Shown here in pieces: positions 1 to 11,499 of a stretch of DNA of 64,000 bases. The position numbers and the translations under genes are program-made. The DNA is taken from NCBI GenBank assembly GCA_027919835.1, contig JANVFP010000058.1, forward strand, positions 1 through 64,000, written 5' to 3'. This DNA is from Lentinula raphanica (Eukaryota > Basidiomycota > Agaricomycetes > Agaricales > Omphalotaceae). The notes under the pieces were generated by a model, which ran no database searches, was not told the DNA's origin, and was given only the letters and a program-made list of their open reading frames with translations. How positions within the stretch are numbered: the stretch's first letter is position 1; each line of letters starts with the position of its first letter.

Positions 1-296
1 GCTAGATCATCATGTTTCCGACGGTTTCCGCTACTTTGCGTAGGGTTTCCGTGTGGTAACTCGTCCGGATAGGTTCTCATCGTGTCTGATCTGCTAGATC
101 AAGTGAAATTTCCGTCATCACAGCCAAGTACCTAACTCAGTTGTGCCAATCTGGCAGATCTTGATACTAAGTCGATATTCCCTTGGTGTGCTCGTACCAG
201 TAGTCAGCATTCTTGAAGGATCCCCGACCAAGGGTGCGAGCAATAGCTCTAAGTGGATATTCATGGCTGATCCTGCCAACGGATCTGTATCCTAGC

Positions 297-1597
297 TTAT
301 ACTGATACAAGTTTGACTGCTAGTTCGGGCTCACTACAGTCCTTATTGATACTAGGCAACGGTCTAAGTTGATCTTTTTGATCATTGCACGCCTGCGCGG
401 AAAAACCGCGCAACATCGGGGTCCACCCTCTACCACCACGAATAAACCTATCAATTTCGCCTTCAATATCAAGCCCCAATCGTCGAAGGACTTTGGAGAC
501 CATGGAGAGTCTCATGTACTGACCACTTGCCAATGGCAACTGGACGGCTTGATGCTTGAAATTCTCCTACACCGTCTATTAGTATTAGAGTAGTTAGTAA
601 TGAGCAAATAACGAACCGCAGCCCATACGATGATGTGAACTGTGATAGACAAGAGCACAATGGAAGGCGTTGGGTTCACCAATGTGCTGCCGGCGGTGGC
701 GTTGGATTTACCGCTGCTACTGCTGTGCTTGACTTGGCGAACAGGACGGTCCGGAAGGATTGCACCGTTGGGATGAACAAATCCGACAAATTCTACTTCG
801 TCGTCATCATCATTGACCTGACGTGCAGAATCTGTAGGCGCAAGACGGCGTGCGGCCACGTTGGGGAAGCAGTAACCGGGTCGATGGAACCAGAACCCTC
901 GACAGATCCGGGGTGACCGGGAAGGGCGATACAGAGGGTGTAGCAGGGGCAGACGTACGATGACCAGGAGTGGATGGAATAGAAGCCTTTGTACGACGTA
1001 CTGGAGTGGACGAAACAGACGCGGTCCTACGACGGGTTGGAGATGAAGGAAGCGAGGAGCTGGGAGTGACACTCCCACGAGAACCTCTACTGAGAGTTCT
1101 CACTGAGCCGCGAAGTTCGAGATATCGCATCAAGGCACGGTCAGCAAGAAGTACCTCAATTGGAATTGAAGCAGTGTCGTAGACGATGGATTTCTGTGTT
1201 GGAGGGCCTTTAGCCTGGACGTCCTGCTCTGTTGGAAGGCCATCCTCCTCAGCGTCGTTTACTGCTGGAGCAATGTTCTTCTCGACCTAAATCATTTTAT
1301 CAGCGTTTTTTACACAGGAAGGAAATAGCGCCTCACAACCCAAAATATCGTCCCGAGCTTCCTGAAATCGGGGTGTAGAGGGCTATTGACTTCACGAGTA
1401 GAGCCGTTGAAGATACTCTTCCCAACGATTGATTCGTTGGCGGGATTGATCATCGGTTCAGGAGGGTTCATGGTCATGGACCGAGATGTCCGAATAGCGA
1501 TGAGACGCGCTACAATTTTCTTGGTGTGCTGTTGCTTGAGCGCACTCGCACTCGTGCTCGGGGAGGCAGATTTCGATGTAGAGGTGACCTTGGGCAT
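297..1597 (-). CDS. Hypothetical protein, tandem paralog 1
   Basis: The function is not recognised. The start is the ATG at 1597 (MPKVTSTSKSASPST). Exon 1 runs to about 1334, and an intron ends at TTTAG before GTCGAGAAG near 1288. A Ser/Thr/Pro/Arg-rich exon follows to about 912. Exon 3 (about 835-620) begins with an acidic VNDDDDEVEF stretch and ends in a hydrophobic segment of about 18 residues (PSIVLLSITVHIIVWAA). A last intron of about 52 bp leads to the C-terminal exon, which ends in KLVSV. The exon-1 core (RL.A.RTS, then PP, then EV, then F..LG.IF) and the C-terminal core (MRLSMVSKV, RFIRGGRGWTPML) both recur in the next gene, so the two are diverged tandem copies. The single hydrophobic stretch may be a membrane segment. 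This is a gene by paralogy and coherent splicing; its job is unknown. Confidence 0.55.
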
Positions 1598-1983
1598 AGT
1601 GAGGTTGGGGAGGAAACAAAAGTCGAATTCTAGTCCTTTGTATCTAGTTTATAAGGTAGTATTTGTGAGTGTTATGATAAAAATAAAAAATAAAACATAG
1701 AAAATTACCGGCACGATTTTTCTCTTTCGATCGCATCTTCAGATCCATGCAAGTAGGGTCGGTATTCCGATTTGCGAGCTCTAGTAAAGCCTGCCTCAAC
1801 TTTCACGCCACAAGACAGTATATCCAGGGAGACAAATAAACGGTGAATGTTGGGAGAAATAGTAGCCGATTTTTGATGCCGGTTGAGCGACGTAGAGACA
1901 TTGATCATAGTTAGGTGGTTGAGCAACTACTTGGTAAAGGGGAAGAGAAATACGTATCCGAAGAACTTGTAGCAAAGAAATTT

Positions 1984-2992
1984 CTAATATAAGTGAGGTA
2001 CATGGATATGCCAATCATTGACCTGGGTAGCGGTATGTTTAAGGGAGATGATATCGCCTTCGTTAACTACAAAAGGGGTGTTCAAAAGAATCGGGAACCA
2101 TCCCTTGTGCGGTACAAACCGCTCCAGGTTGGAGCTATCGGCGTCGCCTTCGAACAAATCGGCAAAGGTACTAGTGACCATGGAAAGGGTCATACAGTGA
2201 CCATTTCCTATGTTTAAGTTGGTGGTTATTTGACGATATGACTCCTGGAGAACGGAGAACGTTTGGCATGATTGGAGACCTAGGAAATGGAGCACAGACC
2301 TTTGTCCAAGCCAAAATGGTAACAGTGATCCCTTTCGGCATTTGGCAGGCATCATGACTCGGTGGCAAGCGGTCGATTCGACGTGGGATATAATAAGGAG
2401 CGTGTTTGCGTTCAGCTCGGCCGTCGAGTTGAGAGTGTCGGGAGGGGGCACGAGGACCGGATACTTCACCCTCAGCGTCGGCACTGGCACCCTGAACTTG
2501 TTTATCATTCGAAGGGCTCACTGAGCGGTCGGTCTCAGTGTCGGCTACGACCGCTCGGGAACGTGAAATTGAAGTGTTGCGTAGCAGCAGAAGCTCGTTC
2601 AGCTCCGGGTCACTCTCTAGAATGCGTCGTGGAATGCGTGCGTCATCGAAGACAGCCCTCTTCCTAACTGCATTGCCATTGAGCCGTTGTTCAATCTGTG
2701 AGTGGGTTTTGAGCGCTAGGACCAACTTCAACTACAATGAGCTTACAATGAAAAAAAGGCGTCCAAGGCTGCCAAAATTGCGATCGTCCTGACGTGTAAC
2801 CTCTGTCATCGAACCAGGGTATATAGACAGACCCAAGAAGTTTTCATCTGCATCCAAGGGTGGCCGTGGTGGACAAGCCGATAATTCAAGAGACGTGCGA
2901 AGAGCCCTAAGACGAAGAATGATTCGAACCGTGTACAGGAGAGGCAAATCTTCCGAGAGGGGTGCCGGTGGAGTTGAGGAAACCCGCGACAT
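1984..2992 (-). CDS. Hypothetical protein, tandem paralog 2
   Basis: The function is not recognised. The ATG at 2992 begins MSRVSSTPPAPLSEDLP. Exon 1 carries VRIILRLRALRTS and GSMTEVTRQDDRNFGSLGRLFF, matching paralog 1. A second exon (about 2713-2400) contains RAVFDDARIPRRILESDPEL and a charged, low-complexity middle. The C-terminal part (about 2260-1984) reads NLNIGNGHCMTLSMV, then LERFVPHKGWFPILLN, and stops after HVPHLY. The LSMV and GW.P.L cores align with the end of paralog 1, but this copy has an extra tail (VNEGDIISLKHTATQ). No transmembrane stretch is evident. Splicing in the middle is unclear, and further exons down to about 1705 (ending AIEREKSCR) cannot be excluded. Two same-strand copies in a row suggest local duplication followed by strong divergence. 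Confidence 0.5.
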
Positions 2993-3558
2993 AGTGAGAG
3001 AGAGAGAGAGAGCTACAAGACGGATGTTATAAGAGGTTGGAATCTAGATATATAGGAGTCAGGCTAACCTGCTAGCCTGACGAGCCTGTAACGTAAGGTA
3101 GTTCGTTTCGCTCTGAAGTTGTGTCGGCATTCGTACACCGGAAATAGAAAAGGCGCTAGCTGGCCAAGCGCGAAGGTGAAATCGAAACGTCGTCTTCCGG
3201 GTATAACCGCCTGAAGACAAACCGATAATCAGTAACAGAGTCGGACCTGGCGAAGGATGAAAAAGTATACTCACTTTGCTTTCAGTTACCAGTAGTAAGA
3301 ACTGTATGATATCAAGATGACGATCAGTACCGCATATCAGCATGAAAACTATGTGTGAACATACTGAGGGTACTCGACATTGCATAGATAGGCAAGAAAC
3401 GACTTAATCGCAGAATCGAAACCAAAAAAAGGTGGTCGCCACCGCTGCCTGCTGCGACGACATAACCACCTAGATAGATCAAATCATTGGCCCAATTGTC
3501 TCCAAGAATGTCTTAGTGATGGAACGTACCAAAATGCGAGACCAGTCGCTGTGAGGAA
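2993..3558. other. Intergenic stretch, no gene recognised
   Basis: A short GA dinucleotide run lies at about 2996-3012. The remainder has open frames on the minus strand that show no protein-like composition or clear start context, so I see no supportable gene. Confidence 0.4.
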
Positions 3559-3774
3559 CACCTTGGCCACGCTGCCAACGGACTTGACGATGAAATCCAA
3601 GAGAAAGAGAAAATGGCGTTTCCCACGGTTCTCAGCGGGACTGTCAACCCGAGGTTCGGAAAGAAAACAACTGGAAAAGGAAATGATCTCCCTTTTAGGA
3701 TCATTTCCTTTTCCAGTTGTTTTCTTTCCGAACCTCGGGTTGACAGTCCCGCTGAGAACCGTGGGAAACGCCAT
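3484..3774 (-). other. Possible exon running out of the inverted repeat
   Basis: On the minus strand the left repeat arm continues as an open frame (DFIVKSVGSVAKVFLTATGLAFW) up to a good donor, GTACGT, at about 3533. In the right arm the same sequence is followed by GTGAGT, another donor-like site. The arms therefore probably derive from a coding exon of a membrane-like protein, but no complete gene can be assembled here and I do not recognise the family. Confidence 0.25.
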
Positions 3775-3828
3775 TTTCTCTTTCTCTTGGATTTCATCGT
3801 CAAGTCCGTTGGCAGCGTGGCCAAGGTG
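3559..3828. repeat. Perfect 130-bp inverted repeat with 10-nt spacer
   Basis: Positions 3559-3688 are the exact reverse complement of 3699-3828. Only the ten bases 3689-3698 lie between the arms. I checked both outer ends and the centre by position sums, which are constant at 7387. No mismatch was seen. Transcribed, this would fold into one long perfect hairpin. The arms read as protein-like sequence and end next to donor-like GTGAG on the right, so they look copied from an exon. It could be a recent fold-back duplication, a hairpin-RNA source or an assembly or library chimera. Confidence 0.9.
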
Positions 3829-4034
3829 AGTATCTTCGTAGAGAGTATGTTTAATCAGTACGAACGATCTGTAATATGTAACTACGCTATCGAAGATGGT
3901 TCATCTTCATCGAAATACATAGATTACTGAGGTTGGAAGACGATTCAGCTTGACTTTGGGCACAAAGCAGGACTCGACACAAAACTAACCAATTGTTGTT
4001 CTTGGTAGGTACATACATAGATCGCATATTGTTC

Positions 4035-7000
4035 ATGGAAGCTCAAGGAGTCCTAGACCTCGAAAATTCTTCTCCAAATCACTCGACAGAACATCGCTCA
4101 CAGGCAGAGAAAAGCCGAAACTTAGAGCAGTTTTTCGATCTTGAAGCACAAGTGGACAGCGATGAGGAAGATTTCGAAAGTGAGGACGACGAAGAAGGTG
4201 TGTAGTACCCTCACTGTATAGATCTACTAACCAACGAACATCGATCACAGATGGTTTTATCGATGACCAGGAAATCAGTCCCGGGCGCTCAATGACATCG
4301 CCTATCAACACAGATCCCCCGGTGTCCGCCTCAGCCTTTCTTGAATTTCTAGAGCAAAAGTATTCACATCGAGACGATCCGAACAGCTCTTCAATACGAG
4401 ATACCTCAGCCCACTTGTGTTCGCGCGGAACGCCGCCTATACCACTTCTTTCAAGAATCGACAAGATTCATTTGAACAATGCCGAGGACTGGGCAGGGGA
4501 AAGAGCGCGTCGCTCAATCTATCCCAGCGATTGGCAACTTTATCGACTTAAATGCACGGTACGAGATCTACCACTGATGCATCTCACGTTCAGAACTCTT
4601 ATTTCTCTTTAGCCCGACAAAGAAGTGGACATAGTCTATCGTCTTCAAACTCAGCACGACTTTCGAACGGAACTTCGTTCTGTGTACCATAATCGTGATT
4701 TCGTCGGAGTGATCTTTCTCGAAGCTCGTTTCTCCCGAGAACGCATTCGCAACACCCCTTCCCTCCTTGAAGCACTCGCTGTATACTCAGATGTCCGAAT
4801 CTCAACGTTACGTGTAGTCCCCCAGGACGAATATCATGCAAGTCTGAGTGGCTACCCATCTCCTACTGCCTTCTATGCCACTGGCGATTGGGTCTCGATC
4901 GAACACGGTCTCTACAAAGGCGATACTGGACTAGTCTTAGGTTATACAGAGGCGTCAGGTGGACGCTTGAGTGTCCTGCTAGCACCACGCCTCGCTCTGC
5001 GAGCCTACTCCGACGAGCATGAGTTCGAACAAAGGAGGGTCGCACTCAAACGGAAACGTGGACAAATTCGACCGTGTCCTGTTTTGTTCACCTTCAATCG
5101 ATGTGGATCGCGCGCTCAGGACTTAGTGACGCGCGTGCATGCAGACGATGCTGTTACTGAGCAGGATTACAAGCACAAAACCTTAGGCTCATTCTCTCAC
5201 GGACTCGTCATCAAGCATTTTGTCCCAAAGTCTGTAACCCCTGCTACATCAATAACTTCTGAAGTTCTCTCAGTATTCCAAGAAAGCCATCATCCGCTCT
5301 TCATGTCCGCCCCGGCACTTCGTCCTGACCTCTGGGTATTCCTTCCCGGAGAGAAAGTCACTGCAACGAGGATTTCAGATAGTATGACTTCGAGGGCAGC
5401 CGTAACGAACCACTCTAATGACATGATTTCCGGGACAGTCGAAGTTGTTACCGAAACTGGTTGTGAGGTGGACACTGAAGAAGGACTTGTTCACATCGCA
5501 TTCCATTCACTCAGAAAAGTTATAGTACCCGGTGAATATGTCAAGGTCTTGACTGGATCCGATAAAGACACCACTGGTCTTGTTGCGGCTGTAACGCCCC
5601 GCTTTGTTGGTGTTATCCCAGACTACAGCCAAATCACTGTAAGGATTTCTTCAAACCTCTCTTTCAATTGCGCTAACTCAATGTCGCAATTGCGCAGACT
5701 TCGTGGTACGATTGCAACACCGTAGGCCTCACAGACTCATCTTGTCTCGTTCAAACAAATTTTCCGTGGAAGAACGTGCAAGTATGAATCATGGGCGGGC
5801 TGTTCAGTAATCATACGGCCATCATCAAAAATGTCTTCCCCGATGGACATGGATCACTTCGACTGTTACTTTTCGTTCCTTCGATACACCACTCACTACA
5901 ATTGGATTACACTCTCGTCGTTGAAAATAGGTATGTCCATTCACACTTGCTGTAGTTCAACTCTCATTCATCATAGTTCCGGATTGCTCCTTACAAGATA
6001 TCAGCCAATACCGCAGTCTCTTCAAAATTTCGTGCCCAATCATGACTTGGAAGCAATGAAAACCGGCCCAACGCCATGGATCAGGGCTAGAGTCATTGTC
6101 GTGAAAGGGCCTTGGAAGGGATATTCGGGTGTGGTATATGATGTCAACGTATACAAGCTGTCTTCTGAACAGCTAGCTCGTGGTGCTAGCGGCATAACGC
6201 TTATTGTCGAGCTCAGCGTTGTTACTCCCACGGAAACTCACCCTCGCCGTTCTATCGACTACGACTACGTCCGTGAATCTTTGTAAGCTCAATAAGTTTG
6301 CGAATCGATTACACTAGCTCACGAACTTGTAGCTCCAAGAAACCTCTGGCGGACGCTATCAAGCCCACGGAACGGCAATCTTTCTTCATGCCTATGTCAA
6401 ACTACAACCCTTCCAGACACAATTCTACTCAGAAAGTTCCTGCGACACAAACTGGTACGCGGTGTGGCACTCCCGAACCGACCGACTTTGCGCGCTCTCT
6501 CATTTTCACTGGTGTCTGGCATCCTCAATCCGACGCCGGAAATACCGATAATTGGGTCTCTGCAGGTGAAACGGTCTTTCGGCCGCCACCAGATTACTTC
6601 AATACAGACGACCCACCCCAGTCATCTCACCACCCTGAAATGGCCTCACTTGAAACTCGCCAAGAGCTGTGGATTTACCATCGAAATCTAGTGGGTATTC
6701 CAATAGGCGTGAGCTTGAAGGGGCGAAAGGGAATTCAGTTTGTTAAGGTTTTACCCCAGGGCAGTGGTTTCAAGATAATCCAAGACCGGTCGACCGGTGG
6801 AGAACCCTTGCTGGTCTGGACGCCCGATGTATCGAGATTCAATGACCGACCAAAGCCGAAAACAGAAAAGTCGCTCATGGTACTCGTACAAGGGCCTGAA
6901 GAACAGATTGGGAGATTGGTTCGGCGCATTCATCATTTCTACAAGGGAAGAAATCTTTGGTTCATTCTAGGCGTGGTAGAGTTTCTATCTGAGACAGAGG

Positions 7001-7146
7001 AGATCTTGACATCGGAAAGAATAGATGCACACCCTGACCAGTTGGAAAGGGTACAGGAAACTCAGGCTGTTCGCAGAGCAAGCAATCTAGTTATGTCTGC
7101 AGCTCGGGATGAATATTGTTTTCAATCTCCGGAAGTTCGTCCGTAG
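4035..7146 (+). CDS. Spt5-like KOW-domain protein
   Basis: This is related to Spt5, the transcription elongation factor that binds RNA polymerase II through an NGN domain and several KOW domains. Exon 1 (ATG at 4035, MEAQGVLDLEN) and exon 2 (about 4251-4557) are acidic, as in Spt5 N-termini (VDSDEEDFESEDDEEG). Exon 3 (about 4614 on) has an NGN-like part (DFVGVIFLEARFSRERIRN) and KOW-like motifs: WVSIEHGLYKGDTGLVLGY and GEYVKVLTGSDKDTTGLVAAV. A later exon has RARVIVVKGPWKGYSGVVYDV. The last exon (about 6333-7146) is not recognised as a known domain. The join near 5700-5810 is unclear: the downstream frame (KNVFPDGHGSLRLLLF) needs a phase that no good donor supplies. This is probably a diverged extra copy, not the essential Spt5, and possibly decaying. 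Confidence 0.65.
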
Positions 7147-7473
7147 TATTTGTAGTTCGTCCAGTTCGCTCTATGTATCAATATGTATCAAATTTGTATT
7201 GTTCTAACACATTATCCAAGCTCATTATGAGATCTCTCACTGGTGTGGTCAGCGTTTAGGAGCTTGGGCATTCGCGTCCGCAATGACGTTAAACTACGAA
7301 CCGACGGATTGCAGAAATGTAAGAAAAAAAAACGAAAAAATGCGACATTTTCGGAGGGTAAGCATTAGTGTGTTATGTGAGCTCATCTCGTTAACAGTAC
7401 GGCAGCCTCTGCTTCCCCAGCCAGACGATCCTCCGTCTTTCTTTCAACTCCTCTTACTCTCTTCACCACCTCA

Positions 7474-10378
7474 ATGTCCGCTCTGACTCCTCAAGGAACC
7501 TCCCAGACAGCTGCTCCTCCTGAGCCTCCCAAGCCAGCCGCACCCGCGGAGCTCCCCAAGACAGCTGCTCCTGCTGAGCCTCCCAAGACAGCCACACCCG
7601 CGGAGCTTCCCCAGGTGGCTGCTACCACCGAGACTCCTTTGTCCGCTCATACTGCTCGTTGTGATAGCGAGATGTCTAGTCCCGACGAGGACGCAATGAA
7701 GGAGAAAAAGGCTGGTCGGAAATCCCCTCTCACTCAACAACAGCAAGACTTTGTGCGTTCAAAATTCCCAAAATGGGAAGAGATCCTTCGTGAAAACGAA
7801 TTACATCTCGGAAAGAAGGAGGCTCACACGCGCGATCCAGAAGAAGTCACTCGGTGGATTGCGACAACTATCGACGAGATTAGGACGTCCCCAGCATTTG
7901 AAACCTTCAGCGATACCTCAGCAGAACTCACCAAGGTATGCTCTCCGCTTGTTCAGTTCACTTATGGGTTATGAATGTTGGCCATAGATTCTGAAGAGAA
8001 TGTTTCGCAATTATCGTAACAATACCTTCATCAAGAAGAACAAACACTATATCCTCAAGGTATCAAAGTTCTTCATCGCAACTGCTTACTTTAGTACTAA
8101 TCTCGATGATTACAGAAAGCTATCGTCAACAAACAAGTATTGCTGGACAGTACCGACGCTGATATGCCGAAGGGTGACGACCTGAAGGCTGATGCACTGA
8201 AGGCTGCTGAGGCGTTGGCTTCTTTCAAGAACCCTGCTCCCGCAAAGGAGATATTTCGTGAAGAGAACAACGAACAGATCAAGCAGGAGGCTGAACGGTT
8301 GCGTGCAGAGGCTGCTGAGCAACGCGCTGCTGAAGGCAGAAACCCGGAAGATTTCAATAGCCGCAGGGACGACAATCGTGGAGGCTTTTATCAACGTGCC
8401 TTGACAGCGCTTTGGAAACAAGCTGATCAGGCTCTGTACGAGGAGAAGGCGAATAGTTACGACCTTTACAGGTATGCCATGACTCATGATTCATTCAGCA
8501 AAGAAACAATTTCTAACCGAAATCAGCAATCAAGAAGAATTCCCAAGAATAATGCGGACGGCGTTGGAAGCACTATGCCAACATGGAGCAATGGGCCCCA
8601 CCGAAATTTTCATGATGGCTGGTTTTCGAAACGCAAAGAACGAGCCAGTGATTTGTCGGTATGTTATTCATTTCAAGTTACGCGACGGCATTAACGATGT
8701 CCAAAGTATGACCTGTCATCACAAAGACGGGCAGAATCAGCCTGGTTTCCTTAGATCGAAAGGCGAAGAAAGAGAATCCGCGACGCTTACTAGACGCTGG
8801 TATGACTATTGTAGTGCCCATCTACCTAGTCGGTAACTTTTCCAATGATTCTCTCCATGCCTCTCTAACAGATTGCACACAGAAAATGACGTCGAGGAGA
8901 CCTCATGTGCCAACACATACATCACTACCAACGATGATGCCATCCCAGTACTCGTTGACTTCAATTTGCGAGATTTGAAGCCATCGCAGTTGTGCGAAGT
9001 GCTGAAGACGTTTCTCAGTACTCTATGGTGTATGTCTGCATCCATCTCTCTGTTTTATATGCGAAACTGACACATTATTACAGTTCATTTTTGGCCACAG
9101 GATAAAGAGCAGCCTTCGATTCCGCTGCTGAAGATCATTGAACACCCGGAAGACTTCTATGACACGGAGAAGTACAAGTTTCCTGTCGCCTTCGCCGAGA
9201 TCGAAACACTACACCCTGGAGACCTCTATAACCTCGCCGAATACCTCCTGTCCAAATCGAGGGTATCCTGTCGTGATCCCTTTGTTTTCTGGAACAAGCA
9301 GGACATCTGTGAGCGTTTGGCTTCTCGTCGTCGACTCAAAGCACTCGAGCTATCGACTGGAGAGGAGATTGTGTCATGCGACACAATTCAGCCTCAACTG
9401 ACTCCATCAGATCATTTGGTCGGTTTGCCAACATTCAAACCACTTCACCTTACTGTCGAGGAGCTACCGTCAGCCAACCGTGAATATCAAACAAACACGG
9501 TTTCTTCATCCAACCCAGAAGAGCCTGGAACACTGTTATCTGCTGCAGTATCGACACCTTCTACAGAGATGATGCCCTCTGGAGAACCGACGTCCTCCAC
9601 GGAACCGACATCCTCCACGGAACCGACGTCCTTCATGGAACCAATGTCCTCCACGGAACCGACGTCCTCTCCGACAGCTTTAGATATCATGCCGGAAACG
9701 GATTCAATGGATACTACAGTGGAAGATACCCCTTCAGCTTCTACTGATTTTGTGGCTCCGGTTTTGTCAGATGTGGCATCTGCCGGGCAACAATCTTCAC
9801 CATCTTCAGATGTCGCCCCGGCTACTCAACAGAATGCTCCACCGCCGGATCCATCCGTAGACCCACAATCCCCCAACTTGTCTAACTCTCCATCTTCGGG
9901 TGTCAGTACTTTGCCAGATGCTGCGATTCCAAACTCATCAAACCCTGTACCTTCGGTCATTCCAAACTCATCCTCGTCTCCGGTTGCTGTACCAGTCGCA
10001 GTGAACAGCTCATCGGAATCACAGCCTACACGTCAAAGTCGCAGGGGTGGTCGAAAGAAGACTGCGGCTTCAGGAGGAGCCAATGCAGGATCGTCGAATC
10101 CTGTAACTGTCACTGCGGTAGCAACAGACTTACGCAGAAGCTCTCGTGCGAAGGTAGGGAAACACGAGAACCCCGTTCCTGACCCGTGTCAGCGCCCTGC
10201 AAAGAAAAGCAAAAGGGCGTTATGGGTGAATATTGTTCCCCAGCCCAACGGGAAACTTGCCCTTGTACACCCCGATGGGACGATCAGCGGTTATGTTATT
10301 GAGGATTCCAATGGGAAGGAAATTGTGGTTGATGAGAATGGTCAGTTTGTTGAAATGCTCCATCAACATGCGAAGTAA
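7474..10378 (+). CDS. Large hypothetical protein with repeat-rich ends
   Basis: The function is not recognised. The ATG at 7474 begins MSALTPQGTSQTAAPP. The N-terminus holds imperfect repeats of about ten residues (PPKPAAPAELPKTAAPAEPP), then a basic segment, QQQDFVRSKFPKWEEIL. Spliced exons follow at about 7990-8060, 8118-8470, 8527-8670, 8875-9030 and 9085 onward. A central helical segment reads RALTALWKQADQALYEEKAN. The last long exon has a Ser/Thr/Pro-rich linker with five copies of a short PTSSTE-type repeat (9590-9670) and many Ser/Pro residues. Its basic patches (RQSRRGGRKK, RRSSRAKVGKHE, RPAKKSKRALW) resemble nuclear-localisation signals. The C-terminus (LALVHPDGTISGYVIEDSNGKEIVV) is compact and well formed. 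The layout suggests a nuclear protein of a mushroom-specific family; no enzyme motif is seen. Confidence 0.6.
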
Positions 10379-10454
10379 ATTTATCTATTCTCCTTGCTTT
10401 CTTGAATATGTGCTGCTCATCCACCCATGCTCTTTTTTCTATTCCATTAGTTGC

Positions 10455-10980
10455 CGTTGTTTAAACACCTTTCTGGTTTAAACACATACCCATACCATCT
10501 CTTCTCCATTGGACATTGCCATTGCTCATTTAAACACATTGCTTGTTTAAACACATACCCTTACATCACTTTCCTTTCGTCTTTCTTCGTTGGACATTGC
10601 TATCACCCATTTAAACACATCGCTCATTTAAACACCTCGCTCGTTTAAACACCTCGCTCGTTTAAACACCTCGCTCGTTTAAACACCTCGCTTGTTTAAA
10701 CACATCGCTTGTTTAAACACATACCCTTACATCTTCTTCATTGGACATTGCTATCACTCGTTTAAACACATCATTTAAATACATCACTCGTTTAAACACA
10801 TTTTAATCACATCGAATGTTTAATCTTGAATACTTTGTGTTTAAACATTGCGCTCGAAAGTCATGTTTAAGTGGTGATTAATCACCACTCTCAGTCTGGA
10901 TGTTTAAACACCAATATATGAAGTCTTCCTATAGAGCATCCAATATTTAATCATTCGCTTGTTTAAACATGTTTAAATAC
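10455..10980. repeat. GTTTAAAC-rich tandem/interspersed repeat field
   Basis: About sixteen copies of TTTAAAC, most of them the 8-bp palindrome GTTTAAAC, occur in about 520 bp. The core (about 10620-10720) is a 17-bp tandem unit, CTCGCTCGTTTAAACAC, with small variants. A longer unit containing TGGACATTGCTATCAC also recurs (about 10505, 10590, 10740). The field sits just past the stop of the upstream gene, with no coding potential. Confidence 0.85.
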
Positions 10981-11136
10981 ATGGGGGACCAGTCATCAGA
11001 TGTTTAAAGGTAATAGGCTCGATTTCTTTTTATCGAATTGTTATTTATTACTTTACATCTACGGAGATGCGTGAATCACTTCTTGTCTGTGCCACATTCT
11101 GCAATCATATGCATTTGGTTGAAACTTGAGAATGCC

Positions 11137-11457
11137 ATGGACTCCGCGCAGGATGCACTTAGGAATGGTCGAAATCAAGTCTTGAGACGCTACCGGGTTC
11201 CCTCCCCCAGCTCACATCGCCCGACACTTTTACCAACAATAGAACACGAACTCTTCGGAGTTGGACAGAGCAGGACAAGGACTAGCTCCCTTTCCTCAAG
11301 ACACTATCTCAGATCTCAATCGGCCTCGAAGACGAATAGTAGAAATAACTTGAAAGTGTTCATCTCCCTCATAGAAACAAATCCCTCGTGTCAATCATAT
11401 ACGCCACCCATCTTCAATGTTGTTCATATCGGCGGACTTGCACCCACAGATGGATGA
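11137..11457 (+). CDS. Small hypothetical protein (weak)
   Basis: An open frame begins at ATG 11137 (MDSAQDALRNGRNQVLRRY) and ends at 11457, giving about 106 residues rich in Ser, Arg and Thr. No domain, signal or paralog is visible. It lies between the GTTTAAAC repeats and the convergent amidohydrolase gene, and it could be chance. Confidence 0.22.
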   Translation: MDSAQDALRNGRNQVLRRYRVPSPSSHRPTLLPTIEHELFGVGQSRTRTSSLSSRHYLRSQSASKTNSRNNLKVFISLIETNPSCQSYTPPIFNVVHIGGLAPTDG

Positions 11458-11499
11458 AGACCGTATACTTTAGCTCGTAAGCATGGGTATTAGGCAATA

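Noticed and set aside
10451..10648. Coding frame through the GTTTAAAC repeats
   Set aside because: The open frame is a by-product of the tandem unit, and its protein would be a meaningless repeat.
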